Part shown: one piece after another, positions 36,745 through 45,765 of the stretch
How the letters are laid out: each line of letters begins with the position of its first letter
Numbering within the stretch: the stretch's first letter is position 1
Assembly: GCF_001544475.1 (NCBI RefSeq)
Contig: NZ_FCNW02000004.1
Coordinates: forward strand, 1-64,000
From: Caballeronia humi
GTDB taxonomy: Bacteria; Pseudomonadota; Gammaproteobacteria; Burkholderiales; Burkholderiaceae
Direction: 5' to 3'
Length of the DNA: 64,000 nucleotides
Program-made: the position numbers and the translations under genes
The notes under the pieces: model-generated
The model's database searches: none
The model's input: only the letters and a program-made list of their open reading frames with translations
Told to the model about the DNA's origin: nothing

Positions 36745-37122
36745 ATGTACCTGTCGATCATCGCCGTCGGTATCGGCGGCGCGCTCGGCTCCCTGCTTCG
36801 CTGGGTGTTCGGGCTGCGCTTCAATGCGCTCTTTCCCAACCTGCCGCTCGGCACGCTGCTATCGAATGTGGTCGCGGGGTACGTTATCGGCGTGGCGGTC
36901 GCGTGGTTCGCGCGCTTTCCGGATATCTCCATCGAGTGGCGGCTATTCGTGATTACCGGGCTGATGGGCGGCCTGTCGACATTCTCGACGTTCTCGGCGG
37001 AAGTCGTCGCGCATCTTCAGGAAGGGCGCTTCGGCTGGGCCGCCGGGGAGATCGCGATTCACGTGACGGCATCTGTGGTGATGACGATTCTCGGCATCGC
37101 GACGGTGTCGATCGCGCGATAG
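36745..37122 (+). CDS. crcB: fluoride channel CrcB/FluC
   Basis: 125 residues, four membrane helices. Motifs [26 protein letters not shown] (with the pore Asn) and [16 protein letters not shown] (phenylalanine-box) identify the Fluc dual-topology fluoride exporter. No fluoride riboswitch is recognisable in the short upstream gap. Confidence 0.95.
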   Translation: MYLSIIAVGIGGALGSLLRWVFGLRFNALFPNLPLGTLLSNVVAGYVIGVAVAWFARFPDISIEWRLFVITGLMGGLSTFSTFSAEVVAHLQEGRFGWAAGEIAIHVTASVVMTILGIATVSIAR

Positions 37123-37125
37123 ATC

Positions 37126-37593
37126 GTGGTGTACGTGCGGCCGTATCGGCCATCGGATCTCGATGACGTGATCGAGGTTTTCGTGCGATCCGTGCGCGAG
37201 GGTGCTGCGCGCGATTACGCCCCGGCGCAGATCGATGCGTGGGCGCAGGTGAATCGCGATGTGTGGTCCGTGAAGCGCTCAAGGCACCCGACGTGGGTAG
37301 CGATGATCGGCGCGTCGCTCGTCGGATTCGCCGATCTCGAAAGCGACGGACATCTCGACATGATGTTCGTGCATCCGTCATACCAGGGCGCGGGTGTCGC
37401 GAGCGCGCTGCTCGTGCAAGTTGAGGCAAGCGCGCACGAGCGTGGCATCGCGCGAATTCATACGGAGGCGAGCATCACGGCGCGGCCGTTTTTCGAACGG
37501 CGTGGATTTCAGGTGCACGCGCAGCAGGAAGTCAGCGTGCGCGGTGAACGTCTGACGAATTTCCGCATGGAAAAGACGTTCGCGCCGCGCTGA
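37126..37593 (+). CDS. GNAT family N-acetyltransferase
   Basis: 155 residues from GTG 37126, three bases after crcB. Acetyl-CoA loop MMFVHPSYQGAGVASALLVQ and C-terminal ITARPFFERRGFQVHAQQEV are typical of GNAT motifs A and B. Substrate unknown. Possibly co-transcribed with crcB. Confidence 0.9.
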   Translation: MVYVRPYRPSDLDDVIEVFVRSVREGAARDYAPAQIDAWAQVNRDVWSVKRSRHPTWVAMIGASLVGFADLESDGHLDMMFVHPSYQGAGVASALLVQVEASAHERGIARIHTEASITARPFFERRGFQVHAQQEVSVRGERLTNFRMEKTFAPR

Positions 37594-37597
37594 TTTT

Positions 37598-39340
37598 CTA
37601 TTTTCGAGGGACGCTGCCACGCGTCTCGTTGCTGCGCAGGAATTCGAAGTCCACACCTTTGTCTGCCTGCGTGACCGTTTGCAGAAAAAGCTTTCGGTAG
37701 CCACGCGGTGCACTCGGCACGGTGACCGGAGCGAGCGCCGCGCGCCGTTCGATTTCGGCGGCGGACACGAGCAGCGTGATCTCGCGACGCGCTACGCTCA
37801 AGCGGATCCTGTCGCCGTTCTGCACGTAAGCGAGCGGACCGCCGATCGCCGATTCGGGCGTGACGTGCAGCACGATCGTCCCGAACGCCGTGCCACTCAT
37901 CCTGCCATCGGAGATGCGGACCATGTCCTTGACACCCGACCGCGCAAGCTTCTTCGGAATCGGGATATAGCCTGCTTCCGGCATGCCTGGCGCGCCCTTG
38001 GGACCGATGTTCTTCAACACGAGCACATCGCCTGCTTCGACGTCGAGGTCGTCGGAATCGATCCTCGCTGCAAGATCGGCGGCGTTCGCGAACACGACCG
38101 CACGGCCTTCGTGTTCCATCAGCCTGGCATCGGCGGCGGATTGCTTGATGATCGCGCCACCCGGTGCGAGATTGCCGCGCAGCACCGCGATGCCGCCTTG
38201 CGGATAGATCGGATTAGCCGCGGTACGAACGACGTCCTGTTCGAAGCGCGGCGGAGCGTTGTCGAGTTCTTCGCCTAACGTGCGGCCGGTGACGGTCATC
38301 GCGTCGAGATGAAGCAGCGGACTCAGTTCGCGCAGCAGCGTGGCCATGCCGCCCGCATGATGAAAGTCCTCCATGTAATGCTGGCCCGATGGCTTCAGGT
38401 CGAGCAGCACGGGCGTCTCGCGTCCCATGCGATCGAGCGCGTCGAGATCGATGTCGAAGCCGAGCCTTCCTGCGATGGCCGCGAGATGCACGATTCCGTT
38501 GGTCGATCCACCGATCGCGAGCAGTACCCGCAACGCGTTCTCGAACGACTCGGCGCTGAGCACCTTGTCGATAGTCAGCTTTTCGCGCGCCATCTGCACC
38601 GCTTGCGTGCCGGTTCGCTCGGCGATGCGCATGCGGTCCGCCGTGACAGCCGGCGGCGATGCGCCGCCCGGCACGGTCATGCCCATCGCTTCGGCAATGC
38701 AGGCCATCGTGCTGGCCGTGCCCATGACCGAGCACGTCCCGACGCTCGCTACCAGTTGGTTGTTCACATCCGCGACTTCGGCCGCGTCGATCTCCATTGC
38801 GCGAAAGCGGGCCCAGTAGCGACGGCAGTCGGTACACGCGCCGACGCGCTCGCCACGGTGCGATCCCGTCAGCATCGAACCGGTGATCAACTGGATCGCG
38901 GGAATGCCAGCCGATGCGGCGCCCATCAACTGGGCCGGCACCGTCTTGTCGCAGCCACCGATGAGCACCACGGCATCCATCGGCTGCGCGCGGATCATCT
39001 CCTCCGTATCGATCGACATCAGATTGCGAAGATACATGCTCGTCGGCTGCGAGAAGCTCTCGTGCACGGAGATCGTCGGGAAGTCCATCGGCAGGCCGCC
39101 CGCCAGCATGATGCCGCGCTTGAGCGCTTCGATCAGCGCGGGCGCGTTGCCGTGGCACGGGTTGTACGCGCTGCCCGTGTTCGCGATGCCGATCACCGGA
39201 CGATCGAGCGCATCGTCGGTATAGCCCGCGCCCTTGATGAAAGCCTTGCGCAGGAACAACGAGAATCCTTCGTCTCCGTAGCTCGTCAGGCCGGCCTTGA
39301 TGCCGTCCTGCTTCGGCGGGGAGGGGTCTTCTTTTTTCAT
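37598..39340 (-). CDS. IlvD/Edd-family dehydratase, probably sugar-acid dehydratase
   Basis: 580 residues from ATG 39340. The iron-sulfur cluster cysteines lie in NPCHGN, GGCDKTVPAQL and GACTDC. Other family parts are SVMGTASTMACIAEAMG, IGGSTNGIVHL, KPSGQHYMEDFHHAGG and the C-terminal MVRISDGRMSGTAFGTIVLH. The sequence type is closer to L-arabinonate/D-xylonate dehydratases than to IlvD of branched-chain synthesis. No other sugar-acid genes are next to it, so the substrate is open. Confidence 0.85.
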   Translation of the reverse strand: MKKEDPSPPKQDGIKAGLTSYGDEGFSLFLRKAFIKGAGYTDDALDRPVIGIANTGSAYNPCHGNAPALIEALKRGIMLAGGLPMDFPTISVHESFSQPTSMYLRNLMSIDTEEMIRAQPMDAVVLIGGCDKTVPAQLMGAASAGIPAIQLITGSMLTGSHRGERVGACTDCRRYWARFRAMEIDAAEVADVNNQLVASVGTCSVMGTASTMACIAEAMGMTVPGGASPPAVTADRMRIAERTGTQAVQMAREKLTIDKVLSAESFENALRVLLAIGGSTNGIVHLAAIAGRLGFDIDLDALDRMGRETPVLLDLKPSGQHYMEDFHHAGGMATLLRELSPLLHLDAMTVTGRTLGEELDNAPPRFEQDVVRTAANPIYPQGGIAVLRGNLAPGGAIIKQSAADARLMEHEGRAVVFANAADLAARIDSDDLDVEAGDVLVLKNIGPKGAPGMPEAGYIPIPKKLARSGVKDMVRISDGRMSGTAFGTIVLHVTPESAIGGPLAYVQNGDRIRLSVARREITLLVSAAEIERRAALAPVTVPSAPRGYRKLFLQTVTQADKGVDFEFLRSNETRGSVPRK

Positions 39341-39444
39341 GATGAGGTCCGATATGAGGAATTTCTTTAGCGCTGGCGTTCGATCATTTTGCTGGCTCGC
39401 GGAGCAATACATCTCGCTCGCGAATCAGGCGTTCGTGGATTTCG

Positions 39445-40830
39445 CTATGGCTCGAACGTCACGCTGACGATCAACCCGCCGCCCGGCGCATCGTCGAGCG
39501 TGACGCGCGCATGATGCACCCGCGCGATCTCGCGCACGATCGCGAGACCGAGCCCGCTGCCTTCCACGCTCGACGTCGCAGCGCTTCTATAGAAGCGCTC
39601 GAACACCGCATCGCGTTCCTGCGGCGCAATGCCGGGACCGTCGTCGATCACTTGCAGCAGCGCGCCTTCCGAAGTCTTTGCAACGCGAACCGTGATGACG
39701 GACCCGTCGCCCGCATAGCGGATCGCGTTGTCGATCAGATTGCCACACAGTTCGCTTAGCAGGTCGCGCTGCCCGACCACTTCGACCGATCCTTCCTGTT
39801 CGAAGCCGAGATCGATGTTGCGAGCCCGCGCCACCGGCGACCAGTCGAGCGTCACGCTGCGCGCGACCTTGTCGAGCGGTAACGTGCCGAGCTTCACGCG
39901 GTGGCCGCTATCGGCATCGAGCCGGGAAAGCGACAGCAACTGCTGCACGCCTTTGCCCGCCTGCCGCACCGCGCCATTCAAACGCTTCAGATGCAGGCTA
40001 GCGCGCTCGTCCTTCGTTTCGCGCAACGCAAGTTCCGACTCCGCCTGAATCACGGCGAGCGGTGTCTTCAACTGATGCGCGGCATCGGTGAAAAAGCGCC
40101 GCCGCGATTCCTGCATCCTTCGCAGGCGCGCGATGTACTGATTGATCGACTCGACGAGCGGCTTCATTTCGCGCGGCAGGCCCGCTTCGTCGAGCGGCGC
40201 GGGGTCGTCGTCGGCGCGGGCTGCGACGGTCGCCGACAGGCGATTCAGCGGCCGCAAGCCCCGTCCGACGCCGAGCCACACGATCGCGAGCGCCAGCACG
40301 ATCAGCATTGCCTCCTGTGTAAGCGAGCCGATCAATATTTCGCGTGCGAGCGCCTGGCGCGGCTCGATCGTTTCGCCGATCATGATCCACGCGACGCGCG
40401 TTTGCGCCGTCGGCACGTCGTGCACCGGCAGCCTGAGCGCTGCCATGCGCAACTCCTGGCCGCGATAGGTCGCGTCATAAAAGCGCGTCTGGTAAGGCTC
40501 GGGCGTGTCACGTCTGGGCGGCAACGGTAGATCGCCATAGCCCGTGACAGCCCGCCCGCCGTCCTCGCGGATCAGGTAGTAGATCTTCCCGCCCACGTCC
40601 GATTCGAACATCTCCAGCGCGAGATACGGCAGGTCCACTTCGATCTGCCCGTTCTGCAAACGCGTGCCTTCGCGAATCGACTTGAGCGAGAACGAGAGTG
40701 AGCGATCGAACGCGACGTGAGCGGCGCTCATCGCGCGGTGATAGGTGAGCCAGGCATCGAGCGCGAGCAGCGCGACGAGCGGCAGCAGGAGCCACAGCGA
40801 GACCTGACGCCGCAGGTTGGGCGTCGGCAT
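39445..40830 (-). CDS. sensor histidine kinase, TctE-like
   Basis: 461 residues. Two membrane helices (about 10-30 and 170-190) flank a periplasmic TctE-N-type domain. A HAMP-like stretch (GRGLRPLNRLSATVAARADD) follows, then the H-box FFTDAAHQLKTPLAVIQ with the phospho-His near 252, the N-box CGNLIDNAIRYAGDGS, and G-boxes IDDGPGIAP and GSGLGLAIV. It pairs with the response regulator that starts the operon, whose stop is next to its start. Confidence 0.93.
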   Translation of the reverse strand: MPTPNLRRQVSLWLLLPLVALLALDAWLTYHRAMSAAHVAFDRSLSFSLKSIREGTRLQNGQIEVDLPYLALEMFESDVGGKIYYLIREDGGRAVTGYGDLPLPPRRDTPEPYQTRFYDATYRGQELRMAALRLPVHDVPTAQTRVAWIMIGETIEPRQALAREILIGSLTQEAMLIVLALAIVWLGVGRGLRPLNRLSATVAARADDDPAPLDEAGLPREMKPLVESINQYIARLRRMQESRRRFFTDAAHQLKTPLAVIQAESELALRETKDERASLHLKRLNGAVRQAGKGVQQLLSLSRLDADSGHRVKLGTLPLDKVARSVTLDWSPVARARNIDLGFEQEGSVEVVGQRDLLSELCGNLIDNAIRYAGDGSVITVRVAKTSEGALLQVIDDGPGIAPQERDAVFERFYRSAATSSVEGSGLGLAIVREIARVHHARVTLDDAPGGGLIVSVTFEP

Positions 40831-41499
40831 CTACGCTTTCACTTCGAGCAGATAGCCGAGCCCGCGCAGCGTAACGATAGCGACGCCGCTCTTCTCGAGC
40901 TTTTTTCTTAGCCGATGCACGTAGATTTCGATCGCATCGGCGTTTACCGATTCGTCGATGCCGAAAATCTTCTCCGACAGTGTCTCCTTGTTGATCGCGC
41001 GGCCGTTGCGCAGGATCAGCACTTCGAGCACGGCGCGTTCGCGCGGCGTCAGCGCAAGCGGTTCGTCATCGAGCCGAAAGCCCCGATCGACGCTGTCGTA
41101 AGCGAGCGGTCCGCACTCTACGCGCGTGTGCTCATGGCCGTGACTGCGACGAATCAGCGCGCGGGCGCGCGCTTCGAGCTCGGTGAGTTCGAACGGCTTC
41201 GCGAGATAGTCGTCGGCGCCGAGATCGAGGCCTTTCACGCGATCCTCGACCGATCCATGCGCGGTGAGAATCAGCACCGGCACCGGATTGCGACGCTGAC
41301 GCAAGCGCCGCAAGACCTCCAGGCCATCGAGCTTCGGCAGGCCGAGATCGAGGATCACAAGCGCATAGTCCTGCGTGCGCAGGATGTGATCGGCGGCTTC
41401 GCCGTCATGCATGCAATCGACTGCAAAGCGCGCTTGCGTGAGCGCGTCCGTCAGCGATTTGGCAAGGGTGGGATTGTCTTCGACTAGCAGCACACGCAT
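40831..41499 (-). CDS. OmpR-family response regulator, TctD-like
   Basis: 222 residues. Receiver domain with acidic pocket LLVEDNP and Asp51 in VILDLGLP, Thr switch in LTAHGS and Lys in YLAKPFEL; the winged-helix effector domain contains LTPRERAVLEVLILRNG and the C-terminal EIYVHRLRKKLEKSGV. Divergent from the importer operon, which it most likely controls. Confidence 0.94.
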   Translation of the reverse strand: MRVLLVEDNPTLAKSLTDALTQARFAVDCMHDGEAADHILRTQDYALVILDLGLPKLDGLEVLRRLRQRRNPVPVLILTAHGSVEDRVKGLDLGADDYLAKPFELTELEARARALIRRSHGHEHTRVECGPLAYDSVDRGFRLDDEPLALTPRERAVLEVLILRNGRAINKETLSEKIFGIDESVNADAIEIYVHRLRKKLEKSGVAIVTLRGLGYLLEVKA

Positions 41500-41567
41500 G
41501 ACATTGACCTAAATAAACTAAGGGAAATCCATGAGGAAAGAACGGTGTTTCGGGTGGAATTTGAACA

Positions 41568-41589
41568 TGAAATGAAAGCGGCCTGAAAG
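41568..41589 (+). promoter_or_regulatory. TGAAAG direct repeats, candidate response-regulator site
   Basis: TGAAAT at 41568-41573 and TGAAAG at 41573-41578 and 41584-41589; the last two are spaced 11 bp start to start, the usual spacing for OmpR-family direct repeats. They lie in the divergent gap, 64 bases before the binding-protein start. Confidence 0.45.
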
Positions 41590-41652
41590 TGCCTGCGACT
41601 TACCATGCGTCCACTCAATCGAACAACTACAGAGCGGATTCTGGAGGAAGAC

Positions 41653-42753
41653 ATGAAGAAATTGAACCACTCGTTGCGTATCGCGGCCGCAGCCGTTGCT
41701 TTCGTCGCTGCGGGGGGCGCCAGCGCGCAAGTGCCTGCGGGTTATCCCGGAGCGTATCAGTCGGTCATCGACGGTGCGAAGAAGGAAGGCAAGGTGCTCA
41801 TCTATTCGGTGACGGATACCGCGCAGGTTCGCTCGCTCATCAAGGACTTCGAGTCGCTGTATGGCGTGAAGGTCGAATACAACGACATGAACAGCACCGA
41901 GCTCTATAACCGCTACATCAGCGAGAACGCGGCAAGCAGCACGAGCGCCGACGTGCTGTGGTCCTCGGCGATGGACCTGCAAGTCAAGCTCGTCAACGAC
42001 GGCCTGATGGCGAACTACGAGTCGCCGGAATCCGCCAACCTGCCGCAATGGTCGCAGTATCAGAAGCAGGCGTACGGCACGACCTACGAGCCGCTCGCGA
42101 TCGTCTACAACAAGCGCCTCCTGCCCGCGGGCGACGTGCCGCAAACGCGCGCCGATTTCATCAAGCTGCTGCAGACGCAAGCCGCGAAGTTCAAGGGCAA
42201 GGTCACGACCTACGATATCGAAAAGTCGGGCGTCGGCTTCAACTATCTGACGCAGGATGCACGCGTGAATCCGCAAGTGACGTGGCAACTCGTCAATGCG
42301 ATGGGCGCGACAAACCCCAAGCTGCAATCGAGCACGGGTGCGATGATGGAGCGCATCTCGTCGGGCGAAAACCTGATCGGCTACAACATTCTCGGCTCGT
42401 ATGCGTTCGCCAAGGCGAAGAAGGACCCGTCGATCGGTTACGTGTACCCGAAGGATTACACGCTGGTGGTGAGCCGCCTCGTGACGATCTCGAAGAAGGC
42501 GAAGAACCCGAACGCGGCGAAGCTCTGGGTGGACTATCTGCTGTCGAAACGCGGCCAGACGCTGCTTGCCAACCAGGCCGATCTCTTCTCGATCCGCGCG
42601 GATGTCGAAGGCGAAACGTCGATGGCGGGTCTCACCAAGCAGCTCGGCGATTCGCTCAAGCCGATCCCAATCGGCACCGGCTTGCTCGTCTATCTAGACC
42701 AGTCGAAGCGCCTCGAATTTCTCAAGCAATGGCAGCAAGCGATCAAACGCTAA
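41653..42753 (+). CDS. ABC importer periplasmic binding protein (Afu/Fbp type)
   Basis: 366 residues with signal peptide (cleavage about GGASA|QV). Features of the iron/hexose-phosphate-type family 1 binding proteins: AKKEGKVLIYSVTDTAQVRS, DVLWSSAMDLQVKLV, YEPLAIVYNKRLLP and VGFNYLTQDARVNP. GGAGGAAG precedes the ATG at 41653. Family relatives bind ferric iron, sugar phosphates, phosphoglycerate or phosphonates. The two iron-ligand Tyr pattern of FbpA is not evident to me, so an organic phosphate or acid is likelier. Confidence 0.85.
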   Translation: MKKLNHSLRIAAAAVAFVAAGGASAQVPAGYPGAYQSVIDGAKKEGKVLIYSVTDTAQVRSLIKDFESLYGVKVEYNDMNSTELYNRYISENAASSTSADVLWSSAMDLQVKLVNDGLMANYESPESANLPQWSQYQKQAYGTTYEPLAIVYNKRLLPAGDVPQTRADFIKLLQTQAAKFKGKVTTYDIEKSGVGFNYLTQDARVNPQVTWQLVNAMGATNPKLQSSTGAMMERISSGENLIGYNILGSYAFAKAKKDPSIGYVYPKDYTLVVSRLVTISKKAKNPNAAKLWVDYLLSKRGQTLLANQADLFSIRADVEGETSMAGLTKQLGDSLKPIPIGTGLLVYLDQSKRLEFLKQWQQAIKR

Positions 42754-42771
42754 GCCCTTAAAGCTCCTCAA

Positions 42772-42791
42772 GCCCGCGCCAAGCCGCGGGC
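42772..42791 (+). other. intercistronic hairpin after the binding-protein gene
   Basis: GCCCGCG-CCAAGC-CGCGGGC is a 7-bp all-GC stem, 19 bases after the stop and about 50 bases before the permease start. There is no T run. As after gsiB, it probably gives differential expression of binding protein over permease. Confidence 0.5.
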
Positions 42792-42838
42792 ACTCCCGCA
42801 ATTCATTCGATGCGTCGGCAAGACGCAGGGGGACACTC

Positions 42839-44605
42839 ATGCTTACCACAAGCACAAACGAGCCGGCCGCGGTCCTGTCGACCAACGGCGAAGGCAAGGT
42901 GCCCAAGCTGCCCGAAGGCGGCTGGCGCGGCCTCACCGCCACGTTCCGCTGGATCGTGATCGCGGTGCTGACGGTGGCCGTGCTGCTGCCGCTTTCGTTC
43001 ATCGTATTCCAGAGCCTCTTGAACGCGCCGTTCTTCGATGCCAACAAGACGTTCGGCATCGCGGGCTTCAAGTTCATTTTCGAAGATCCGGACTTCTGGT
43101 CGGCGGTGATGAATTCGTTCATCATCGCGGGCGGCATGCTCTTCATCTCGATCCCGCTCGGCGGCATTCTCGCGTTCCTGATGGTGCGCACCGACTTGCC
43201 GGGCCGCCGCTGGCTCGAACCGATGCTGCTCACGCCGATCTTCGTCTCGCCGATGGTGCTCGCGTTCGGCTATGTCGTCGCGGCGGGTCCGGTCGGTTTC
43301 TATTCTGTGTGGTTCAAGCAATTGTTCGGCGCTGAAAGCGCGCCGTGGTCGATCTATTCGATCTTCGCGATCACGATCATCGTCGGCCTGACGCACGTGC
43401 CGCATGTGTATTTGTATTCGTCGGCGGCGTTGCGCAATCTCGGCTCGGATGTCGAGGAAGCGGCGCGCGTCGCGGGGGCGCGGTCATTTCGCGTCGCACT
43501 CGACGTCAGCCTGCCGATGACGATGCCCGCGCTGCTCTTCGCCGGCGTGCTCGTGTTCTTCCTCGGCTTCGAAGTGTTCGGCTTGCCGCTCGTGCTCGGC
43601 GATCCGGAAGGTCATCTCGTGCTCGCGACGTACCTGTACAAGCTGACGAACAAGCTCGGCGTGCCTTCGTATCACCTGATGGCGGCGGTTGCCGTGTGCA
43701 TCATCGCGATCACGTTTCCGCTCGTCCTGCTGCAACGTCACTTGCTGAAGAGCGCGAACAAGTTCGTCACGGTGAAGGGCAAGGCGGGCCGTCAGACGGT
43801 GCTGCCGCTCGGAGCGTGGCGCTGGGTTGCGGTCGCGATCGTCGCGGTGTGGCTCTTCTGCACCGTGTTCGTGCCGCTTTCGGGCATTGTGCTGCGCGCG
43901 TTCGTGACGAACTGGGGCGAGGGCGTCGCGCTCTCCGAAGTGCTGACGGTCTCGAACTTCGTCGATCTCTTCGAGCAGAGCAACATCGTGCGCGCGATCT
44001 ACAACACGCTCGGCATCGGCGTGATCGGTGGGGCGCTCGCGGTCGGTTTCTATACGCTCGTGGCATTCGCGGGGCATCGTCGTAACGACTGGGGCACGCG
44101 TCTTCTCGACTATCTCGTGCTGCTCCCGCGCGCGGTGCCGGGCGTGCTTGCCGGTCTCGCGTTCCTGTGGATCTTCCTCTTCGTGCCGGGCATCAAGGAA
44201 CTCAAGAACTCGATGTGGAGCATCTGGGTTGCGTACACGGTCGTGTGGCTTGCCTACGGCATGCGCCTGATTCAAAGCGCGTTGCTGCAAGTCGGTCCGG
44301 AACTCGAAGAAGCGGGACGCAGCGTCGGCGGCACGCGTGGCCGTGTGAGTATCGATGTGACGCTGCCGCTCGTGCGGTTCGGGCTGCTGGCCGCGTGGCT
44401 TCTGATCTTCATGATCTTTGAGCGCGAATATTCGACGGCGGTCTACCTGCTTTCCCCTGGCACCGAAGTGATCGGCGCACTGCTCGTCTCGCTGTGGGCG
44501 ACGGGCGCGGTCGATCAGGTCGCGGCACTTTCTGTCATCAACATCGCGATGGTCGGCGTGGGTCTCGCCGTGGCATTGCGCTTCGGAGTGAAACTTCATG
44601 GATAA
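42839..44605 (+). CDS. ABC importer permease with two fused transmembrane domains
   Basis: 588 residues, about 12 membrane helices. Two BPD-type permease halves, each with an ATPase-coupling loop: EEAARVAGARSFRVALDVSL and EEAGRSVGGTRGRVSIDVTL. The fused FbpB/AfuB layout matches the binding-protein type. GGGGGACA precedes the ATG at 42839. It overlaps the ATPase gene by eight bases. Confidence 0.92.
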   Translation: MLTTSTNEPAAVLSTNGEGKVPKLPEGGWRGLTATFRWIVIAVLTVAVLLPLSFIVFQSLLNAPFFDANKTFGIAGFKFIFEDPDFWSAVMNSFIIAGGMLFISIPLGGILAFLMVRTDLPGRRWLEPMLLTPIFVSPMVLAFGYVVAAGPVGFYSVWFKQLFGAESAPWSIYSIFAITIIVGLTHVPHVYLYSSAALRNLGSDVEEAARVAGARSFRVALDVSLPMTMPALLFAGVLVFFLGFEVFGLPLVLGDPEGHLVLATYLYKLTNKLGVPSYHLMAAVAVCIIAITFPLVLLQRHLLKSANKFVTVKGKAGRQTVLPLGAWRWVAVAIVAVWLFCTVFVPLSGIVLRAFVTNWGEGVALSEVLTVSNFVDLFEQSNIVRAIYNTLGIGVIGGALAVGFYTLVAFAGHRRNDWGTRLLDYLVLLPRAVPGVLAGLAFLWIFLFVPGIKELKNSMWSIWVAYTVVWLAYGMRLIQSALLQVGPELEEAGRSVGGTRGRVSIDVTLPLVRFGLLAAWLLIFMIFEREYSTAVYLLSPGTEVIGALLVSLWATGAVDQVAALSVINIAMVGVGLAVALRFGVKLHG

Positions 44606-45665
44606 GCTCACAGTCGATAACCTGTTCCTGAGCTACGGCACCAATCCGATTCTGAAGGGCGTGTCGTTCGAACTGAAAGCGGGCGAGGTGGTGTGTCTGC
44701 TGGGCGCGTCGGGCAGCGGCAAGACGACACTGCTGCGCGCGGTCGCCGGTCTCGAACAGCCGTCGGATGGCCGCATCAGCCTCGACAAGCAAGTCTTCTT
44801 CGATGGCGCGAACCACATCGATTGCCCCGTCGAGCAGCGCTCGCTCGGGCTCGTGTTTCAGTCGTATGCGCTGTGGCCGCATCGCACGGTCGCGGACAAC
44901 GTTGGCTATGGATTGAAGCTGCGCAAGGTGTCGTCGGCGGAACAGAAGCGTCGCGTGCAGAGTGCGCTCGATCAGCTCGGCCTTGGTCATCTCGCGGCGC
45001 GCTTTCCGTATCAGTTGTCGGGCGGGCAGCAGCAGCGCGTGGCGATTGCGCGTGCGCTCGTCTATAACCCGCCGGTGATCCTGCTCGATGAGCCGCTCTC
45101 CAATCTCGATGCCAAGCTGCGCGAGGAAGCGCGTGCGTGGTTGCGTGAACTGATCGTGTCATTGGGTTTGTCGGCGCTTTGCGTGACGCACGATCAGACC
45201 GAAGCGATGGCGATGTCGGACCGCATCCTGCTGTTGCGTAACGGCCGTATCGAACAGGAAGGCACGCCGGCTGAGCTCTACGGCTCGCCGCGCTCGCTCT
45301 ACACGGCCGAGTTCATGGGCAGCAACAATCGCATCGATGCGAAGGTGATGTCGATCGACGGCGAGCGCGTCATGTTGAAGGGCGACGGCTTCCAGCTCGA
45401 AGCACGCGCGAAGGAAGCGCTGCAGCCGGGCCAGGATGCGCAGGCCGTGATTCGCCTCGAACGCGTGCAGGTAGCGGACGGTCCTGGCGCGAATCGCGTG
45501 CCGGCGAGCCTCATTACGTCGATGTATCTCGGCGATCGCTGGGAGTATCTGTTCCATTGCGGCGACCTGCGCTTTCGCGCATTCGGTCACACGCCACGCG
45601 ATCCGGGCAATCACTGGGTCGAGTTTCCGGCCAACGATTGCTGGGCCTTCGCGCAAGCCAGCTAA
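44598..45665 (+). CDS. ABC importer ATP-binding protein (FbpC/AfuC-like)
   Basis: 355 residues. Walker A LLGASGSGKTT near 36, Q-loop LVFQSYALWPH, signature LSGGQQQRVAIAR, Walker B VILLDEPLSNLD and switch His in CVTHDQTEAM; then a C-terminal TOBE/MOI-like regulatory part (MGSNNRIDAKVMSIDGERVM). Partner of the permease with which it overlaps. Confidence 0.94.
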   Translation: MDKLTVDNLFLSYGTNPILKGVSFELKAGEVVCLLGASGSGKTTLLRAVAGLEQPSDGRISLDKQVFFDGANHIDCPVEQRSLGLVFQSYALWPHRTVADNVGYGLKLRKVSSAEQKRRVQSALDQLGLGHLAARFPYQLSGGQQQRVAIARALVYNPPVILLDEPLSNLDAKLREEARAWLRELIVSLGLSALCVTHDQTEAMAMSDRILLLRNGRIEQEGTPAELYGSPRSLYTAEFMGSNNRIDAKVMSIDGERVMLKGDGFQLEARAKEALQPGQDAQAVIRLERVQVADGPGANRVPASLITSMYLGDRWEYLFHCGDLRFRAFGHTPRDPGNHWVEFPANDCWAFAQAS

Positions 45666-45765
45666 CTGTTTCCACTGATACGAAACGAAGTCCCGCGCGC
45701 CGCATATGCGCCGCGCGGGCATGCGCTTGCGCATCGAAAACTAAAATCACAACGGAGGAAGACGC

